Program-made: the position numbers and the translations under genes
Part shown: positions 54,809 through 64,000 of the stretch, piece after piece
Numbering within the stretch: the first letter of the stretch is position 1
How the letters are laid out: the number at the start of each line of letters is the position of its first letter
Origin: Liopterus haemorrhoidalis
Lineage: Eukaryota > Arthropoda > Insecta > Coleoptera > Dytiscidae
NCBI GenBank assembly: GCA_963971575.1
Contig: OZ020611.1
Location: forward strand, 23,419,279 to 23,483,278
Reading direction: 5' to 3'
DNA: 64,000 nucleotides
The notes under the pieces: generated by a model
Told to the model about the DNA's origin: nothing
Databases searched by the model: none
What the model saw: only the letters and a program-made list of their open reading frames with translations

Positions 54809-55180
54809 AGTAGTAGTAGTAGTAGTAAAGATTTATTTATTTTTCACCTTGCGGTGTTAAAATTTTCATACATTTACATTTTCTAGTAGCAAACAGTGTG
54901 CAATTATTATATGTACAGTACATTTTTTTAATTTTATGTCATTGACAGTCTTTTATTTAATATGTTCTTCATCCAGGTTTCATCCGGGTTTTCGTCATTG
55001 AGTATTTGTATGGCTGATTTCGGGTTTCTCATTTCTTCCTTGCAGTCACGTGTTAGATGTTCTATTGTCTCTTCATTCTTCTCACATATTCTGCACTTCT
55101 TTCCTTCTTTTTCTCTTCAATATTCGTTCCTTCTTTCTTCGTTTCCTACTCTGAATCTGGCTACATAGACATATACAGTA
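54809..55180 (-). pseudogene. LINE C-terminal Cys/His fragment with (ACT)n tail
   Basis: On minus the frame reads RFRVGNEERRNEY, stop, then KKCRICEKNEETIEHLTRDC and KEEMRNPKSAIQILNDENPD. C-x2-C..H-x4-C is the zinc-knuckle-like end of many jockey/R1-type LINE ORF2 proteins. A tail of ACT repeats (54808-54828 on plus as TAG) marks the 3' end. Confidence 0.65.
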
Positions 55181-55451
55181 ATAGATTACACAGGACTCAT
55201 TGAGGGCAGAACCCACAAAGCACCCACAGGGTTCTGCGCGTGATGCCATCATAACAATTATTTTTTTAATAAAATTGCTAGATGTTAATTGTACATTATA
55301 TTTTCAATTTCATTATATGTAATTGAGTTTACTTATATTTTAATAATTCTTTTATAAATATTTTACTTTTTAAAGAATATTTGTGAGATTAAATATTTTC
55401 AGATCATCAAATTAGATGGTAAAGTTAATAATTTAAACTTGTAAATAATTT
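55181..55451. other. Non-coding with one strong hairpin
   Basis: GCAGAACCC (55206-55214) and GGGTTCTGC (55229-55237) form a perfect 9-bp stem with a 14-base loop in otherwise AT-rich DNA. Confidence 0.5.
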
Positions 55452-55560
55452 GGCTGTCAGTCTTTTGTTAGTCGGCCTTTTGTCAGCTGGCCTTTCGTCT
55501 CTGTTGGCCTTTTGTCTGCTGGCCTTTCGTCCAAGTCGACCTTTTGTAGACACATATTTT
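55452..55560 (-). repeat. Degenerate minisatellite, inverted relative to 53680
   Basis: CTTTTGTTAGTCGGCCTTTT and similar units are the complement of the array at 53680-54056. The two arrays flank B3 and the LINE tail in opposite orientation. Confidence 0.75.
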
Positions 55561-56214
55561 TCGATCTCACCGAGCCGATCTAACTCTTTGAAGAACTATG
55601 GTTTTGCTTCATAATAATTTAGCTCTTAATTTTGAACAATCGATATACCACGCTTTCCACTTCATATTTCACGTGTCAATTTTAAATATTTCAAATTAAT
55701 TTAATTTTTACCTAATTAATAATAATTTGATTCAGAAATGAAATTGATGTCATCCAGATGTATGAAACAAATGTCCTTGATCTATATTGTATTTTTCAGT
55801 TGTTGTTGATAGTGTTATCTACATTCTATGTTTTATTGTAGTTTTTTAAGAAATGTTACTGACCGCAACCCACTAAACAGTTCTGTGCAACGCGTATCTA
55901 ACCTACAAAATTAAAGTGAAAGTTCGGCTTATTTCTCATAGATGGCAGCGCATGTACCATATTCTTTCTTTTATTAAACAGACGCAGAATTAGATTGGTT
56001 AGTATAATTTTATTAAAATATGGTATTTTTATAATGAAATTAATTATGATTTACTAAGCAACACTGATTTTTAATGTTATAATATTTTAATGTTAAATTT
56101 AATGTTTTAATAAACTTGCTAAGTGCAAATTTATAAATTTACGTAAAATTTAGTGCTGGTTTTATTAAGTCTAATAAAATCCGAATCAAGGGATATCAAT
56201 TCTAGAAAAACTAA
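55561..56214. other. Non-coding, nothing recognised
   Basis: AT-rich, no assignable element. Confidence 0.35.
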
Positions 56215-56618
56215 ATATAGTGGTTCCTGGACTTACGAACTTAATTCATTCCAGACCGTGGTTGCTATCTTGTGAAGTATGTATCTGGAAACCCAATTTC
56301 CCATTATATCTTTTGGGAAATTAATTTATACGTTCCCAGATTAAAAATTAAATAAAAAAATCCAAAAATAATAAAAGCTATTCTCTTATTAAATGAATAA
56401 AATGCAAAGAAATGAAAGAGGAGAAAGAAGGAGCATTTTTACAAAGTTTAATGTGAAAAAAAGTGTAATGAAAAACAGGCTTTAGTTCATTTGAAAAAAC
56501 AGCATCATGTTTCGTATCACGAGTCTAGGTTGGTATCTAGAGATCAAAAAGGGATATGAAAAAAGTTTGTATCTCGAAAAGTAGGTATGGCGAGAGGTTT
56601 GTAAGTCGATGTACTTTT
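56215..56618. mobile_element. MITE-like element, GGACTTACGAAC ends
   Basis: AGTGGTTCCTGGACTTACGA on the left roughly pairs with GTTTGTAAGTCGATGTAC on the right. The ends are diverged and no duplication is certain. Confidence 0.4.
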
Positions 56619-56870
56619 ATACTATCATATACAGGAGAGCCAGCTGTCCATGTAACAACGCTGGGCTGGGGAAAGATGTGCATACGGCCCCCAACTTAAA
56701 TAAAAGAAGAATATATTGGGGACCTGCCCGGGCCCTTAGAAACACGCGCGCGCATTTAGCGAAGAAAAAAACCTTAAGTAATCTGGAATATCGTTGGGCA
56801 AAATTTATAAAGCCAAAACGAGACTGACAAAAAAAATTTCATTGAGTTTTCAAACATCCCTCCTACCAGA
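56619..56870. other. GC-richer unassigned block
   Basis: The 72-codon plus frame at 56609-56827 (CPCNNAGLGKDVHTAP..) has no domain I recognise. GGGGACCTGCCCGGGCCC gives a local GC peak. Confidence 0.35.
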
Positions 56871-56875
56871 GCTGG

Positions 56876-57106
56876 TGTTGCATGGACTCATCACTATGGT
56901 AATGACATGAAGATGACATGTTGCATGGACTCATCACTATGGTAATGACATGAAGATGACACAGTCACATTATCACCATGGTACGAGACTTCGATGACAT
57001 TACTGTTTTTGTTTTCCTTTTTAGTTTTGTACTTGTCATATTAATTATTAAAAAAAACTATTTAATAATTCAATACTTGTGTTTATATATATTACACGAT
57101 ATAACA
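56876..57106 (+). repeat. LTR 1 (5' LTR, plus)
   Basis: 231 bp, TGTTGCATGG to ATATAACA. It contains a tandem duplication of ~47 bp (GCATGGACTCATCACTATGG..). It is followed by AATTGGCGACGAGGATGGG. Confidence 0.9.
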
Positions 57107-57108
57107 AA

Positions 57109-57125
57109 TTGGCGACGAGGATGGG
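57109..57125 (+). promoter_or_regulatory. Primer-binding-site region
   Basis: TTGGCGACGAGGATGGG follows LTR 1 by two bases, where tRNA priming sites of Ty3/gypsy elements lie. A shortened inverted copy (CGTCGCCAA) abuts LTR 2. I cannot name the primer tRNA. Confidence 0.55.
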
Positions 57126-57584
57126 ATGTTCCATAAACCAAGCTCTTCTATCCAATCTATACCCAAAAGATCTGTACCAGGTCTGTTTACTAAATAACAA
57201 GTGCCTTGTTTTGTTATGTTATTGAATGAATATTTGCAATTTAACTCTCCGATTAAATTTAAAGGCTCACCGGATGCATTTTTAGCCAAATGTTCAGTTT
57301 TCTTATAGATAGGTTTCCCAATTTGATTCCATAAGTTTCTAGAGATAATGGTGATATCTGAGGCTGTATCGATTTGTAATTGACAAGGGTGATTGTTTAT
57401 TTTAATGTTAATATATTTTCTTTTGCCTTGCAATTTTATATTTGAAACTGAAAATATTATGTTTGATTGAGTGGGGTTATTACGCATGTAATTACTTCGC
57501 TTGTAATTATCTCGAGAGCTGCAATAACTTTCCTTGTGTCCTGTCTTATGGCACAATTTACATGTGTGATTGTTGTAGCTGCGT
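57126..57584 (-). pseudogene. Gag zinc knuckle and protease fragment, inverted
   Basis: On minus: CKLCHKTGHKESYC is a C-x2-C-x4-H-x4-C knuckle that binds RNA in Gag. About 60 residues later LQIDTASDITII is the D-T-A-S active-site loop of an aspartic protease. DLLGIDWIEELGLW is the usual C-terminal protease/RT boundary. Capsid and RT are missing. The fragment is flanked on both sides by primer-site/LTR sequence in opposite orientation. Confidence 0.85.
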
Positions 57585-57592
57585 CGCCAATT

Positions 57593-57824
57593 TGTTATAT
57601 CGTGTAATATATATAAACACAAGTATTGAATTATTAAATAGTTTTTTTTTAATAATTAATATGACAAGTACAAAACTAAAAAGGAAAACAAAAACAGTAA
57701 CGTCATCGAAGTCTCGTACCATGGTGATAATGTGACTGTGTCATCTTCATGTCATTACCATAGTGATGAGTCCATGCAACATGTCATCTTCATGTCATTA
57801 CCATAGTGATGAGTCCATGCAACA
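57593..57824 (-). repeat. LTR 2 (minus)
   Basis: Inverted copy, TGTTATATCG to CATGCAACA on plus. On minus it is preceded by the pol tail with polypurine tract and followed by the primer-site stub, a one-LTR junction. Confidence 0.9.
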
Positions 57825-58052
57825 CCTTCCTTCCCAAAAATGAGAAAAAACTGAAAACTCGAAATAAAATATTAGTTTGTGTATGTGTTACTAGATGGAC
57901 ATAATATTAATCGTTTAGGTTTCGAACGTATTCTTGTAGATCGCCGTAGTTCCGTTTCTTGGGAATATTCATTATTTGTGCTTAAGTTTTCTTCGAATCC
58001 AACTTCAACTCTTGGGTGAGTTACGTCTTCTTCGGAACCTATTTCAGTTCTA
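57825..58052 (-). pseudogene. Pol 3' tail and polypurine tract, inverted
   Basis: On minus it codes the end of pol (RRSTRIRSKPKRLILCPSSN) and has TTTTTGGGAAGGAAGG next to the LTR start. It stops abruptly at 58052, where forward RNase H sequence begins. Confidence 0.8.
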
Positions 58053-58915
58053 AGTTGCAGTTCAGAAATTTCACCGCATGTTACATGGCAGAAAATTTAA
58101 ATTACTAACAGACCACAAACCGTTATTATCAATATTTGGATCCAAAAAGGGAATTCCAGTTTACACAGCAAATCGCCTCCAACGATGGGCTCTTATTTTG
58201 CAATCCTACGACTTTGAAATAGAATACAGAAATACTTCAAAATTCGGACAAGCTGACGCTTTGTCAAGACTAATATCTAATAAGACAAATACATCAGAAG
58301 ACTGTATTATTGCATCGGTTAAAATAGAAGAAGAAGTTCAACGTATATATTCCGATTCCATACGAGGATTGCCGGTTACTGCTAACATGATTAAAGAAGC
58401 AACAAGACAAGATCCACTCATACAGCAAGTATTTACGTTCATGCGAACAAATTGGCCAACTAAATTTGAAAACCCACAACTAAGAACATTCTTCGACAGG
58501 AAATTATCACTTTCGTGTGTAAATGGATGTCTCATGGTCCAAGACAGAATTGTAATTCCTCAAGGTATTCGAACACCAATATTAAAACAATTTCACTCAG
58601 GGCACCCTGGCATAACTAAAATGAAGTCTTTAGTACGAAGCTACGTTTATTGGCCTGGGCTTGACAAACATATTGAAGAATTAGTACAAAACTGTGCCAA
58701 GTGTGCATCCGTTGCTAAAATGCCAATAAAAACGAATTTGGCATCATGGCCTATCTCCAGCAAACCTTGGCAGAGAGTACATATAGATTTTATAGGACCA
58801 TTTGAAGGATACAATTATCTTATCGCAGTTGATTCTTATTCAAAATGGCCCGAAATATTCATCATGAAAAATATCACTACAAATGCAACCATAGAGAAAC
58901 TGGAAGAGGTCTTCT
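58053..58915 (+). pseudogene. Ty3/gypsy RNase H and integrase, first part
   Basis: Forward pol piece. AVQKFHRMLHGRKFKLLTDH then KPLLSIFG and QSYDFEIEYR..ADALSRL are the end of RNase H. HSGHPGITKMKSLVRSYVYW then PG..CAKC is the HHCC zinc domain of integrase. WQRVHIDFIGPFEGYNYLIA then VDSYSKWPEI starts the catalytic core with its first Asp(s). The second Asp and the Glu are missing because an LTR end is joined in at 58916. Confidence 0.9.
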
Positions 58916-59143
58916 TGTTATATCGTGTAATATATATAAACACAAGTATTGAATTATTAAATAGTTTTTTTAATAACTAATATGACAAGTACAAAACTAA
59001 AAAGGAAAACAAAAACAGTAATGTCATCGAAGTCTCGTACCATGGTGATAATGTGACTGTCATCTTCATGTCATTACCATAGTGATGAGTCCATGCAACA
59101 TGTCATCTTCATGTCATTACCATAGTGATGAGTCCATGCAACA
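58916..59143 (-). repeat. LTR 3 (minus), joined to integrase sequence
   Basis: 228 bp inverted LTR. Its terminal CA end (TGTTATAT on plus) touches the integrase coding sequence directly, without primer-site sequence, as a processed LTR end would after integration. Confidence 0.9.
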
Positions 59144-59972
59144 CCTTCCTTCCCAAAAATGAGAAAAAAACTGAAAACTCGAAATAAAATATTAGTTTGT
59201 GTATGTGTTACTAGATGGACATAATATTAATCGTTTAGGTTTCGAACGTATTCTTGTAGATCGCCGTAGTTCCGTTTCTTGGGAATATTCATTATTTGTG
59301 CTTAAGTTTTCTTCGAATCCAACTTCAACTCTTGGGTGAGTTACGTCTTCTTCGGAACCTATTTCAGTTCTAAGGTCTTCTGCAGATTCATTTTCGTTAT
59401 TATCTGCGTGGTCTTCCGACATTATATTGGAGGGTATAATTTGTAAAGATTCTTGTTTTTCCATTTGCATGGGCATATTGAATGTATCGTAGAATGACCT
59501 CAGACTTTTAGTTGGTTTATCATATTTGTTCAGATCGTATCTTCTTTTTAGAATTTGATTAGTATGACACGTCTTCAGCTTCCCATTTTCAAGTACCTTG
59601 TACAAAACTTTCCCTATCTTCTGTGATATAACAGCTGGTTCCCAAGAACTTTTTCCATTTCTTTCATATTTTCGTATGAAAACAGGTTCGCCAGGATAAA
59701 AATAACGATCTCGTGTACCATATTGTCTATTGAAATTTTCTTCCATTTTTTTATTAATAGTAATGGGAATCTGTTTTCCAACAGGACGAATCAAGTCTAA
59801 TGACGTTCTTATTTTCCTATTCATAATTGCTTCGGCTGGGCTTAGATTTCCTGATATGTTTATATTTGGTGTGATGCGATACATGAGTAGAAATTTTTGA
59901 ATGTTTTTATTTATGCTTCCTTCCCCCTTTAATTTTAATATTGCTCGTTTAAAAGTGTCAATATGCCCATGC
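59144..59972 (-). pseudogene. Integrase C-terminal part and pol tail, inverted
   Basis: On minus: DTFKRAILKLKGEGSINKNI.., YRITPNINISGNLSPAEAIM and NRKIRTSLDLIRP continue the catalytic core after its Glu. FYPGEPVFIRKYERNGKSSW then PAVI resembles the GPY/F-type module, and TNQILKRR.. leads to the basic RRSTRIRSKPKRL tail. Polypurine tract and LTR 3 follow. About 255 codons are open. Confidence 0.85.
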
Positions 59973-60294
59973 CAATGGAAAAACAAGAATCTTTACAAAT
60001 TATACCCTCCAATATAATGTCGGAAGACCACGCAGATAATAACGAAAATGAATCTGCAGAAGACCTTAGAACTGAAATAGGTTCCGAAGAAGACGTAACT
60101 CACCCAAGAGTTGAAGTTGGATTCGAAGAAAACTTAAGCACAAATAATGAATATTCCCAAGAAACGGAACTACGGCGATCTACAAGAATACGTTCGAAAC
60201 CTAAACGATTAATATTATGTCCATCTAGTAACACATACACAAACTAATATTTTATTTCGAGTTTTCAGTTTTTTCTCATTTTTGGGAAGGAAGG
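59973..60294 (+). pseudogene. Pol 3' tail and polypurine tract, forward
   Basis: The same coding tail as in the inverted copies (MEKQESLQIIPSNIMSEDHA.. to SSNTYTN), now on plus, ending in GGGAAGGAAGG next to LTR 4. It meets the inverted copy near 59970 at AATATGCCCATGC. Confidence 0.8.
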
Positions 60295-60525
60295 TGTTGC
60301 ATGGACTCATCACTATGGTAATGACATGAAGATGACATGTTGCATGGACTCATCACTATGGTAATGACATGAAGATGACACAGTCACATTATCACCATGG
60401 TACGAGACTTCGATGACATTACTGTTTTTGTTTTCCTTTTTAGTTTTGTACTTGTCATATTAATTATTAAAAAAAACTATTTAATAATTCAATACTTGTG
60501 TTTATATATATTACACGATATAACA
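60295..60525 (+). repeat. LTR 4 (3' LTR, plus)
   Basis: 231 bp, TGTTGCATGG to ATATAACA, followed by the second GCTGG. The four LTR copies look nearly identical, so the element is young. Confidence 0.9.
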
Positions 60526-60530
60526 GCTGG

Positions 60531-60829
60531 GAATATTTGAAATAAAGTATTTGAAAAAGCATTACAATTACTTTTTGGTATTTGAAATATTGTACTTCAA
60601 ATTTTTCAAAAAAGTTCTCTTTGGTATTTGGATTTGCAAATTCTTCTTCCATGGTTTTTGTATTTGATAGATTGACAGATTGAGAGCTCTTTCTTGATTC
60701 GGTGAGTGGTGGTGCATGGCCGTTCTTAGTTGGTGGAGCGATTTGTCTGGTTAGTTCCGATAACGAACCAAACTCTAGCCTGCTAATAGGTGTTACATCC
60801 CGGCATTTATTGTCTATTAATGTCATTAT
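60531..60829. other. Non-coding, nothing recognised
   Basis: Contains scattered TATTTGAAATA-like units leading into the next array. Confidence 0.35.
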
Positions 60830-61250
60830 TAGAAATACTTTAGAAATATTTCTTAGTATTTCAAATATACCTCTAGTACATTAAATATTTTCCTATTGTT
60901 TCAATTATTTCCTAACATATCAAATATTTCCCTAGTATTTTAAATATTAGTCTGTTATTTCAGTATTTCCCTAGTAATTTAAATATTTTCCAATTGTTTT
61001 ATATATTTCCCTAGTACATATTTCAAATTTTTCCTAGTATTTCAAATATTTCCCAACTACTTAAAATAATTTCCTAATATTTTACATATTTCCTAATATT
61101 TCAAATATTTCCCAATATTTAAAATATGTTCCTAGTTTTGCAAATATTAGCCTATTATTTCAAATATTTCCTAGTGTTTCAAATATTTTCCTAGTATTTC
61201 AAATATTTCCCAATTGTTTTAATTATTTCCCTAGTAGTTGAATTATTATA
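60830..61250. repeat. ~19-bp AT minisatellite, TTTCCTAGTATTTCAAATA
   Basis: About twenty diverged units. A second array of the same unit is at 63196-63416. Between them lie the hAT element and a GACAAAAGG minisatellite. Confidence 0.85.
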
Positions 61251-61319
61251 GTAAATATTTCCAAGAAAAGTCAATACGAAAAGTCAAAATTTTTCAGGAT
61301 GCGGAGAGAAGGCCTACAG

Positions 61320-62941
61320 CAGGGGTGGCTAAACTTTTGGATGTTGAGGGCGACTTTTTTGGTGAAGGTGTTCCCGCGGTCGATTACGTTTGTTTAGAAG
61401 GTACTTACGAATTGGTGCTATTTTTAAGGAATTTTTAGGTACACACAAATCGATTTTTTTTTTTTTTTTTTGGAAGACGAGTTGGTGACATTTTTAGAAG
61501 ATACTTACGAACTGATGATGAAGACATTTCACTATGACTGCTATTAAATTATATATACCTATATTCTAGAACTGGTCCTGAATTTAAAAAAATTTAAGAC
61601 AATGTAGGGAAAAAAAGAAAATTATTGTTTTATTAAAATAAATTAGGAGCTAATTTTTCAAAAAAAAAAAAAAAAAAATCAGTAAAAAAAAAACAATGAA
61701 TTTTTTTACTTGCCCGACCTTAATATATAAGGGGCAAGTATTGTAATCGCGAAAATTTTCGATGTCGAGATTTTGACGGATGACCACGTTTCATGGTCCA
61801 GGGAATCCAAAAAACCTATTTTTGAAGTGCCGTCCGTATGTGTGTGTGTGTGTGTGTCTGTGTGTCTGTGTGTCGGCGTGTATACACGATAACTCAAAAA
61901 CGGTTTAACTTAAAGAGTTCGTTCTGGTACTAAAAAATTCTCCTATTAAATGGGAAGAACCCTTTTGTTTTTTATGAAAATCGGTTGACTAGAAATGGGA
62001 GTTTACTCGTGTCGATTTTAATATTTTTGCGAATATTTAGCAACAGAAAAATATTTCGAAAAAATTTATTGAACAAAAGTTACTATAAATGCAATAACTA
62101 ATAACTTTTATTTGAGACGTTTTTTGATAAAACGAAAAATTTCGAAAAATTTTTGTAAAATTATTTAAAATTTTTACAAGTCTCAATTTTTTCATACTTA
62201 TATGTAACGTTTCCATGGTCATGATAATTAATTCGTAACTAGTAAAGCAAGCCTTGGACAAAAATTTGTATAGAACATTATTTGATGTATTTTTGAAGAT
62301 TTATCTAAATATTTAAATTTTTTTTTTTTTTAGTTTACATTTTTTTTTAAATATTTTTTTTATGGGAGGGCAAGTCTAGCGGAGGTTTCCTTTCGCCACT
62401 GGTTCAATTTGATGACACTTGATATTGCATAGTTTCGACAAGTTTGACAAAATTTGGCTTGTATGAACTAATTCTTAAACACGATTACAAATGTAGATCC
62501 GATAATTGTGTTCTGTTTAGTTTTTGCCGCATTCATGCAGGAAAATGTTGATTCGCATAAATATGTTGAACCAAAAAAGGCATTGAAATATGCAACAACT
62601 CTCCAAATATTTGGATATTTATCCCTGCTTTATAATTTCCAGAAGCTCACATTTGAAGCCATTGACTAATTGTACATCGCATTTAATATTAACTGAAATA
62701 ATTCTTTGTAGCTGTGTTTTCTGCAGAAATAAGTTGCTATTGAAAATATTTTTTAAAAAATCTACTAATTGCAGAGAATAATTTTGAATTTTTACTTTTT
62801 TATTATTATTATTTTTTTTTTATCTAAGTACGCTCTGAATTTATCACTATGATTTGTCAATGTTCAAGTCAGCTTCGCGGGCGACTTCCAGAGGCCTTGC
62901 GGTCGACCGGTCGACCGCGGTCGACGTCTTGGCCATCCCTG
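61320..62941. mobile_element. hAT-type element, duplication GCCTACAG, hosting A4
   Basis: Ends CAGGGGTGGCTAAA and TTGGCCATCCCTG, with GCCTACAG on both sides (61312-61319 and 62942-62949). GGTCGACCGGTCGACCGCGG lies near the right end. No transposase remains. A4 is nested within. Confidence 0.85.
61708..62404 (+). mobile_element. Family A helentron-like element, copy A4
   Basis: Starts ACTTGCCCGACCTTAATATA, GT array at 61838-61872, ends GGGCAAGTCTAGCGGAGG and TTTCCTTTCGCC. It is closely similar to A3. Confidence 0.8.
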
Positions 62942-62954
62942 GCCTACAGGAACA

Positions 62955-63195
62955 TTAAACCGACAGACAAAAGACTAATACTGATGAAAGACCAACACGG
63001 TCAAAAGGCCAACACGGATAAAAGTCGACAGACAAAAGGCCGACAGACAAAAGACAAACAAAGACAAAAGACCGAGAGACCAAAAGGCATCAAAGACGAA
63101 AGGTTGACATACAAAAGACTGACAGATAAAAAACCAACAAAGGCAAAAGGCCAACACACAAAATGCCAACAAAAACAGAAGACCAACAGAAAACA
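62955..63195 (+). repeat. Degenerate ~15-bp minisatellite GACAAAAGGCC
   Basis: Same unit as at 53680-54056 (ACCGACAGACAAAAG, GGCCAACACGG). The flank AGGATGCGGAGAGAAGGCC before the hAT element and AGGATCCGGACAAAAG at 53678 suggest both arrays sit in the same larger repeat. Confidence 0.8.
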
Positions 63196-63416
63196 TATTT
63201 CAAATATTTCCTAGTATTTCAAATTCTTTCCTATTATTTCAAAAATTTTCTAGTATTTCAAATATATTCCAAGTATTTCAAATACTTCTAGTATTTCAAG
63301 CACCTTTAAAATATTTTAAACACATTATTTCACAGTATTTGGTATTTCAGATACTTTTTATCAGTGATGACTAATAGTATTTGTTATTTCAAATACTTTG
63401 ATCGGTATTTGGTATT
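63196..63416. repeat. AT minisatellite, second array
   Basis: Units of TATTTCAAATATTTCCTAG, grading into TATTTGGTATTT. Confidence 0.8.
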
Positions 63417-63572
63417 AATTTTATTTATTTATTTATTTAATGGCCTTTGCTGCTTTGGCAATTAGCCAGGACAATTTTTAGTTGAGAAAATTTCCATGCC
63501 TGAACGGGATTCGAACCCGAGACTTTCGCAACGCAGAGCACATGTGTTACAACTACGCTACGCCGGTCGGCA
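63417..63572 (-). mobile_element. tRNA-derived SINE with AAAT tail
   Basis: On minus: a GCGTAGCGTAGTTGTAAC A-box region, TCGGGTTCGAATCCCG B-box arm with perfect T-stem, then a ~60-bp tRNA-unrelated part and a tail of AAAT units. TATTTGGTATT flanks both sides (63406-63416 and 63573-63583), an 11-bp duplication, though that motif is common locally. There is no acceptor-stem pairing, so it is a SINE and not a tRNA gene. Confidence 0.8.
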
Positions 63573-63583
63573 TATTTGGTATT

Positions 63584-64000
63584 TAAAATACTTTTATTGA
63601 GTATTTAGCACAGCTCTATCTCCTACAAAATAAATTCATAAAATGTATTTGTTATCTAATGCAACTTAATGCAACTTACATCTCGTAAACATTTCCTGAA
63701 CATTATTCACAATATTTTGTAGTGCATTTATCAATTATCTGTCGACAAGTTAATGCCTTGGAGCATCGGAGGTCTTTGTTAAGAGCAATGACGTGGCTCG
63801 CTTGTTATAATATCTAGGTGCATGACGTCAGCGGCGTCTTGTGTACCGACGCGTCATAATTTACGCTTAGCGTCTCCTAAATCCCCACAGAGTACGAAGG
63901 TAACACTACTAGGTCACAGTTTGAGGTATTATAGTGGTTTCCTCAAACTACTGAGTCCACTGCTTCGCGTGTTAATGCGTAGATGATCTAATATCAGATT
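63584..64000. other. Non-coding, nothing recognised
   Basis: Less AT-rich after 63780. No frame or repeat that I can name before the window ends. Confidence 0.35.

Larger units (their letters stand above)
56876..60525 (+). mobile_element. Rearranged Ty3/gypsy element with intact 5-bp duplication
   Basis: The outer LTRs (56876-57106 and 60295-60525) are both in plus orientation and are bordered by identical GCTGG (56871-56875 and 60526-60530). The composite therefore behaves as one insertion. Inside, parts of gag-protease, pol tail and LTRs are inverted, the reverse transcriptase is absent, and RNase H and part of integrase run forward. No env-like frame is seen. The order does not fit a normal element or a simple nested insertion. 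Confidence 0.85.

Noticed and set aside
63480..63572. Functional tRNA gene
   Set aside because: The T-arm is perfect but there is no acceptor-stem pairing; an AAAT tail and flanking duplication show a SINE.

Overview
The window is intergenic and intronic DNA from an animal, almost certainly an arthropod and most likely an insect. It is very AT-rich. It carries mariner, PIF/Harbinger, hAT, Penelope-like, jockey/R1-type and R2-type (RLE) LINE, and Ty3/gypsy remnants, plus many short TIR elements and DINE-1-like elements with internal GTCT arrays. There are no operons, rRNA genes or conserved housekeeping genes. I cannot place it more finely than arthropod from sequence alone. A 200-base run of N (46840-47039) marks an assembly gap.

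Host coding content appears to be three very small secreted-peptide genes, all on the + strand and about 10-12 kb apart: 3015 (exon 2 at 6301), 12795 (exon 2 at 14046) and 25046 (probable distal 5' exon at 22668). Each has an N-terminal signal peptide and a mature part with exactly C-x10-C-R. The first two also share a phase-2 intron just after this motif. The second has a good TATA/initiator pair, but its predicted exon junction makes TGA. They look like a dispersed cluster of fast-evolving secreted peptides whose introns are filled by transposons.

Almost everything else is nested mobile DNA. Three families (here A, B and C, with an older relative C'') share a helentron/DINE-1-like plan: a 5' subterminal repeat, an internal GT or GTCT microsatellite, the inverted copy of that repeat near the 3' end, a terminal hairpin, and a T-rich end. 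The four long C copies carry, at the same internal site, a tRNA-like segment with A- and B-box motifs. The flanks agree closely but the segment differs strongly, and each copy seems to resemble a different tRNA.

By region: 1-14 kb holds peptide genes 1 and 2, C and C'' elements, a Harbinger element, a LINE RNase H remnant and hAT-like MITEs. 14-25 kb holds B, C and A copies, two broken mariners, a Penelope RT fragment, a hAT remnant and an inverted pair with hammerhead-like motifs. 25-33 kb holds peptide gene 3, another broken mariner, an RLE-LINE remnant, an LTR-like block split by a hAT element, and a foldback region. 33-39 kb is a C'' element split by a LINE, which itself hosts a Penelope-like GIY-YIG fragment with perfect 68-bp inverted repeats and a TIR element keeping a PHD-finger piece. 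39-46.8 kb has hAT elements nested three deep, A3/C4 and an RLE-LINE end. 47.0-52.7 kb is a 2,340-bp tandem array, each unit with a truncated Harbinger transposase. 53-56.6 kb holds minisatellites, B3 and a LINE tail. 56.9-60.5 kb is a Ty3/gypsy element with perfect 5-bp target-site duplication but an interior scrambled by inverted LTR-containing segments. 60.5-64 kb has two AT minisatellite arrays, a hAT element hosting A4, and a tRNA-derived SINE.
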